This document shows, in pieces, positions 6,879 through 8,329 of a DNA stretch of 8,329 bases. Every line of letters begins with the position of its first letter. Position 1 is the first letter of the stretch. The stretch is from Spirochaetaceae bacterium (lineage in GTDB: Bacteria > Spirochaetota > Spirochaetia > Treponematales > Breznakiellaceae). Where the stretch lies: NCBI GenBank assembly GCA_031257075.1, contig JAIRPM010000119.1, forward strand, positions 1 through 8,329, given 5' to 3'. The position numbers were made by a program, and so were the translations under genes. The notes under the pieces are model-generated. The model saw only the letters and a list, made by a program, of their open reading frames with translations, was not told the origin of the DNA and searched no databases.

Positions 6879-7649
6879 CTATCCTTCCAAAGTTACCGTA
6901 TTGACCACTTTGCCTCCCGGCGCATACTCTTTGTTTGGATTGTATGGGTCAACTACTTGATGGCCGTTATGATAAATCACATAGCGGTATTTTCCGGCGG
7001 GAAGGGGCAGGATAAGTTCGTATTCGCCTATGCGCGTTTCCCGCAGACGGTACATAAAGGGGTCCCAGCGGTTAAAATCACCGGCAACGGTAACGCTGTC
7101 GCCGGACGGGGCATGGTATTTTACATAGAGCGCCATGCCGTCATTGGTTACCGACTGATTTCCGTCACGGAAATCAACAAGCGCCTTGGCAGGCGGCACG
7201 GGCGACAAGCTCAGTTCAATGCCGCTGGTAAAACTTGTGCGCCGGGCAGGGTTGGACGGGTCGGTTGTCCACAAACCGTCAACAATCAGCCGGTATTCAA
7301 GAGATTCAATCCCCGCAGGAGGTTCGTAGGCGTAGAAAAGTATGCCGGAATCCTTTAGCGTTTCCGGCGGATGCTTGGCTTTTTCGTTAAAGGGTTCGGT
7401 CTGTTCGATGGGGGACATGATTTTTTTGAACCAGTAGATTTTTCTAAAATCTTCATGGGCGAACGATACGCCCACTTTGCGGTTGCGGGCAGCGCTTGAA
7501 GTAAAGATAACCGCGTCTTCAAAGATGACCGGCGCACGCGGTTTGTCGAAACTTAATAGAAGGTCGATAAGTTGGTATGATTGTAAATCCAAGGCATGTA
7601 AACTGCCGATAATTCCGTTAAGGAGCAGAAAAAAAAATAATTTTTTCAT
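6879..7649 (-). CDS. Exported protein with a C-terminal CBM48/AMPK-type glycogen-binding module
   Basis: The 256-residue product starts with a signal peptide (MKK, then FFFLLLNGIIGSLHA, probable cleavage after Ala19), so it should act in the periplasm or at the cell surface. Residues about 40-155 look like a degenerate early-set beta-sandwich containing YRLIVDGLWTTDPSNP (119-134). Residues about 168-256 form a second, clearer module with VTVAGDFNRWDPFMYRL (187-202-type pattern), AGKYRYVIYHNG, and VDPYNPNKEY. The Trp-Asp-Pro and DGxW motifs are those of CBM48/AMPK-beta glycogen-binding modules. No catalytic glycosidase domain is present, so alpha-glucan binding is an inference, and a purely structural role is possible. 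The ATG at 7649 is chosen over a TTG at 7688 because it directly begins the signal peptide. It is the first gene of the five-gene operon and has no visible Shine-Dalgarno. Confidence 0.8.
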   Translation of the reverse strand: MKKLFFFLLLNGIIGSLHALDLQSYQLIDLLLSFDKPRAPVIFEDAVIFTSSAARNRKVGVSFAHEDFRKIYWFKKIMSPIEQTEPFNEKAKHPPETLKDSGILFYAYEPPAGIESLEYRLIVDGLWTTDPSNPARRTSFTSGIELSLSPVPPAKALVDFRDGNQSVTNDGMALYVKYHAPSGDSVTVAGDFNRWDPFMYRLRETRIGEYELILPLPAGKYRYVIYHNGHQVVDPYNPNKEYAPGGKVVNTVTLEG

Positions 7650-7687
7650 ACTAATAATATCGGAAAAATTGTTTGCTATTAAAAGCA
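7650..7687. promoter_or_regulatory. Compact divergent promoter region between the operon and the repeat-protein gene
   Basis: Only 38 very AT-rich bases separate two divergent ATG codons. Minus strand: TATTAT (7659-7654) is a -10-like hexamer whose start point would fall at about the ATG at 7649. Plus strand: TATTAA (7677-7682) with an upstream TG (extended -10) would start at about the ATG at 7688. Neither strand shows a convincing -35 or a Shine-Dalgarno. Both transcripts may therefore be leaderless or nearly so, and polymerases on the two strands would compete. Confidence 0.35.
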
Positions 7688-8329
7688 ATGCCGTCTCTAG
7701 AAAGTCTTGAAAAATTTAAACTTCGCTTTGAAAAAATAGGTAATGAACAGCAGATTAACGCGCAGGAAGGCGTTGCCCGCGATGATTACACTGTTCCTGA
7801 CAATGAACCGGCCCCTCTTCCTGAACCGCCGGCGGCGGAAGCGCCCCCCGCCCCGGAAACAGCGCCCGATTCGGAGGCTTTTGATGACGGCGTAGGCATG
7901 GATATTGATTTTGGCGCTCTTACCGCTACGCCGCCCGAAGCGCTTGTTACCCCGGAACCGCCGGCTCAAGATGCCGGCGCAGAAGAAATGCCTGATTTGA
8001 GCAGCCTTAGTCTCGGGGATGAGATACTACCCGGAACGGCACCAACCGGTGTGCCGGATGCGGTGGTTGACAGCACGGCCGATAGCCCGGTTGACAGCGC
8101 GCCCGAAGGCATAGCGCTGGACGATATGCCTGATTTGAGCGGCCTTGACCTTGGGGATGGGATACCGGCCGAAATTACGCCGGACGGCGCGTCTGGCCCA
8201 ACGCCCGAAGACGGTGTGCCTGAAGGCATAGCGCTGGACGATATGCCTGATTTGAGCGGCCTTGACCTTGGAGATGGGATACCGGCCGAAATTACGCCGG
8301 ACGGTATCCCTGCCGGAGCGCCGGCTGAT
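7688..8329 (+). CDS. Acidic Pro/Glu/Asp-rich repeat protein (3' partial, unknown family)
   Basis: The frame opens at the ATG and stays open for 214 codons to the window edge with no stop, so the gene is truncated by the window. It begins MPSLESLEKFKLRFEKIGNE, a charged amphipathic helix. A low-complexity region rich in Pro, Glu, Ala and Asp follows, then repeats built on (D/E)MPDLSxLxLGDxI, each followed by an acidic, Pro/Gly-rich spacer. There is no signal peptide or membrane helix in the visible part, so it appears cytoplasmic unless a later segment says otherwise. The sequence is strongly acidic with few basic residues after residue 30, suggesting a disordered linker or a binding array in front of a folded domain beyond the edge. 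It is transcribed away from the operon. I do not recognise the family. The strong codon-phase pattern and in-phase repeats support real coding. Confidence 0.75.
   Translation, partial: MPSLESLEKFKLRFEKIGNEQQINAQEGVARDDYTVPDNEPAPLPEPPAAEAPPAPETAPDSEAFDDGVGMDIDFGALTATPPEALVTPEPPAQDAGAEEMPDLSSLSLGDEILPGTAPTGVPDAVVDSTADSPVDSAPEGIALDDMPDLSGLDLGDGIPAEITPDGASGPTPEDGVPEGIALDDMPDLSGLDLGDGIPAEITPDGIPAGAPAD
7988..8304 (+). repeat. In-frame tandem repeats in the acidic protein gene
   Basis: Two 83-bp blocks, 8105-8187 and 8222-8304, differ at a single base (G at 8155, A at 8272). The difference is synonymous (Gly GGG/GGA). They are spaced 117 bp apart (39 codons) and encode GIALDDMPDLSGLDLGDG followed by IPAEITPDG. 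A diverged third copy begins near 7988 (MPDLSSLSLGDEI), 138 bp before the equivalent point of the second. The array probably continues beyond the window. Confidence 0.9.

Noticed and set aside
4192..7537. Numerous 60-130-codon frames on both strands across the CHASE2, LCP and glycogen-binding genes
   Set aside because: They are shadows of the long minus-strand genes, with Arg/Pro/Ser-rich products typical of out-of-frame reading of GC-rich codons.
7650..7688. Upstream TTG start for the glycogen-binding protein
   Set aside because: It would put 13 residues before a classic MKK-led signal peptide and has no Shine-Dalgarno.
7697..8229. Two minus-strand frames opposite the acidic repeat protein
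   Set aside because: Their products are low-complexity (Arg/Phe-rich, or Ser/Gly/Pro repeats) and mirror the plus-strand repeats. The plus-strand frame has a plausible start and stays open throughout.
8105..8304. Possible CRISPR-like direct repeats
   Set aside because: The repeats are in frame, 83 bp long with a coding period of 117 bp, and vary synonymously. They belong to a repeat protein.

Overview
The window looks like a chromosomal segment of a spirochaete, most likely a Treponema-like organism. This rests on the gene families (a degenerate LytR-CpsA-Psr protein next to the ribosome-silencing factor RsfS, a CHASE2/cyclase-like membrane protein, an exported glycogen-binding-module protein) and on their remembered distribution. 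No rRNA or other phylogenetic marker is present, so the assignment is an inference. I saw no rRNA, tRNA, CRISPR array, transposase or phage gene.

Left part (1-827): the C-terminal end of a plus-strand gene entering from the left, an AT-rich spacer, and a 159-residue plus-strand orphan. The orphan is followed by a perfect 15-bp hairpin that separates it from the convergent genes on the right. Nothing here is recognisable by family, and this part is more AT-rich than the large operon.

Middle left (828-1894): a minus-strand gene for a 302-residue basic protein. It has an N-terminal segment like sigma-70 region 2 and a C-terminal helix-turn-helix like region 4, so it is probably a divergent sigma-like regulator. 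A strong Shine-Dalgarno fixes its ATG start. Between it and the operon lie two mutually exclusive hairpins that probably terminate the operon.

Main operon (1895-7649, minus strand, transcribed right to left): five tightly packed genes. In transcription order they encode an exported protein with a CBM48/AMPK-type glycogen-binding module, a CHASE2 membrane protein with a degenerate cyclase domain, a membrane-anchored degenerate LCP/LytR_C protein, RsfS, and a stand-alone RlmK-type 23S rRNA methyltransferase. The gaps are 9 and 10 nt and the overlaps 26 and 1 nt, so co-transcription and some translational coupling are likely. The operon joins three envelope proteins to two proteins acting on the large ribosomal subunit.

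Right end (7688-8329, plus strand): a divergent gene, open to the window edge, encoding an acidic Pro/Glu/Asp-rich repeat protein. Only 38 bp separate its ATG from that of the operon's first gene. Neither start has a Shine-Dalgarno, and -10-like hexamers on each strand would place transcription starts at or next to the start codons.
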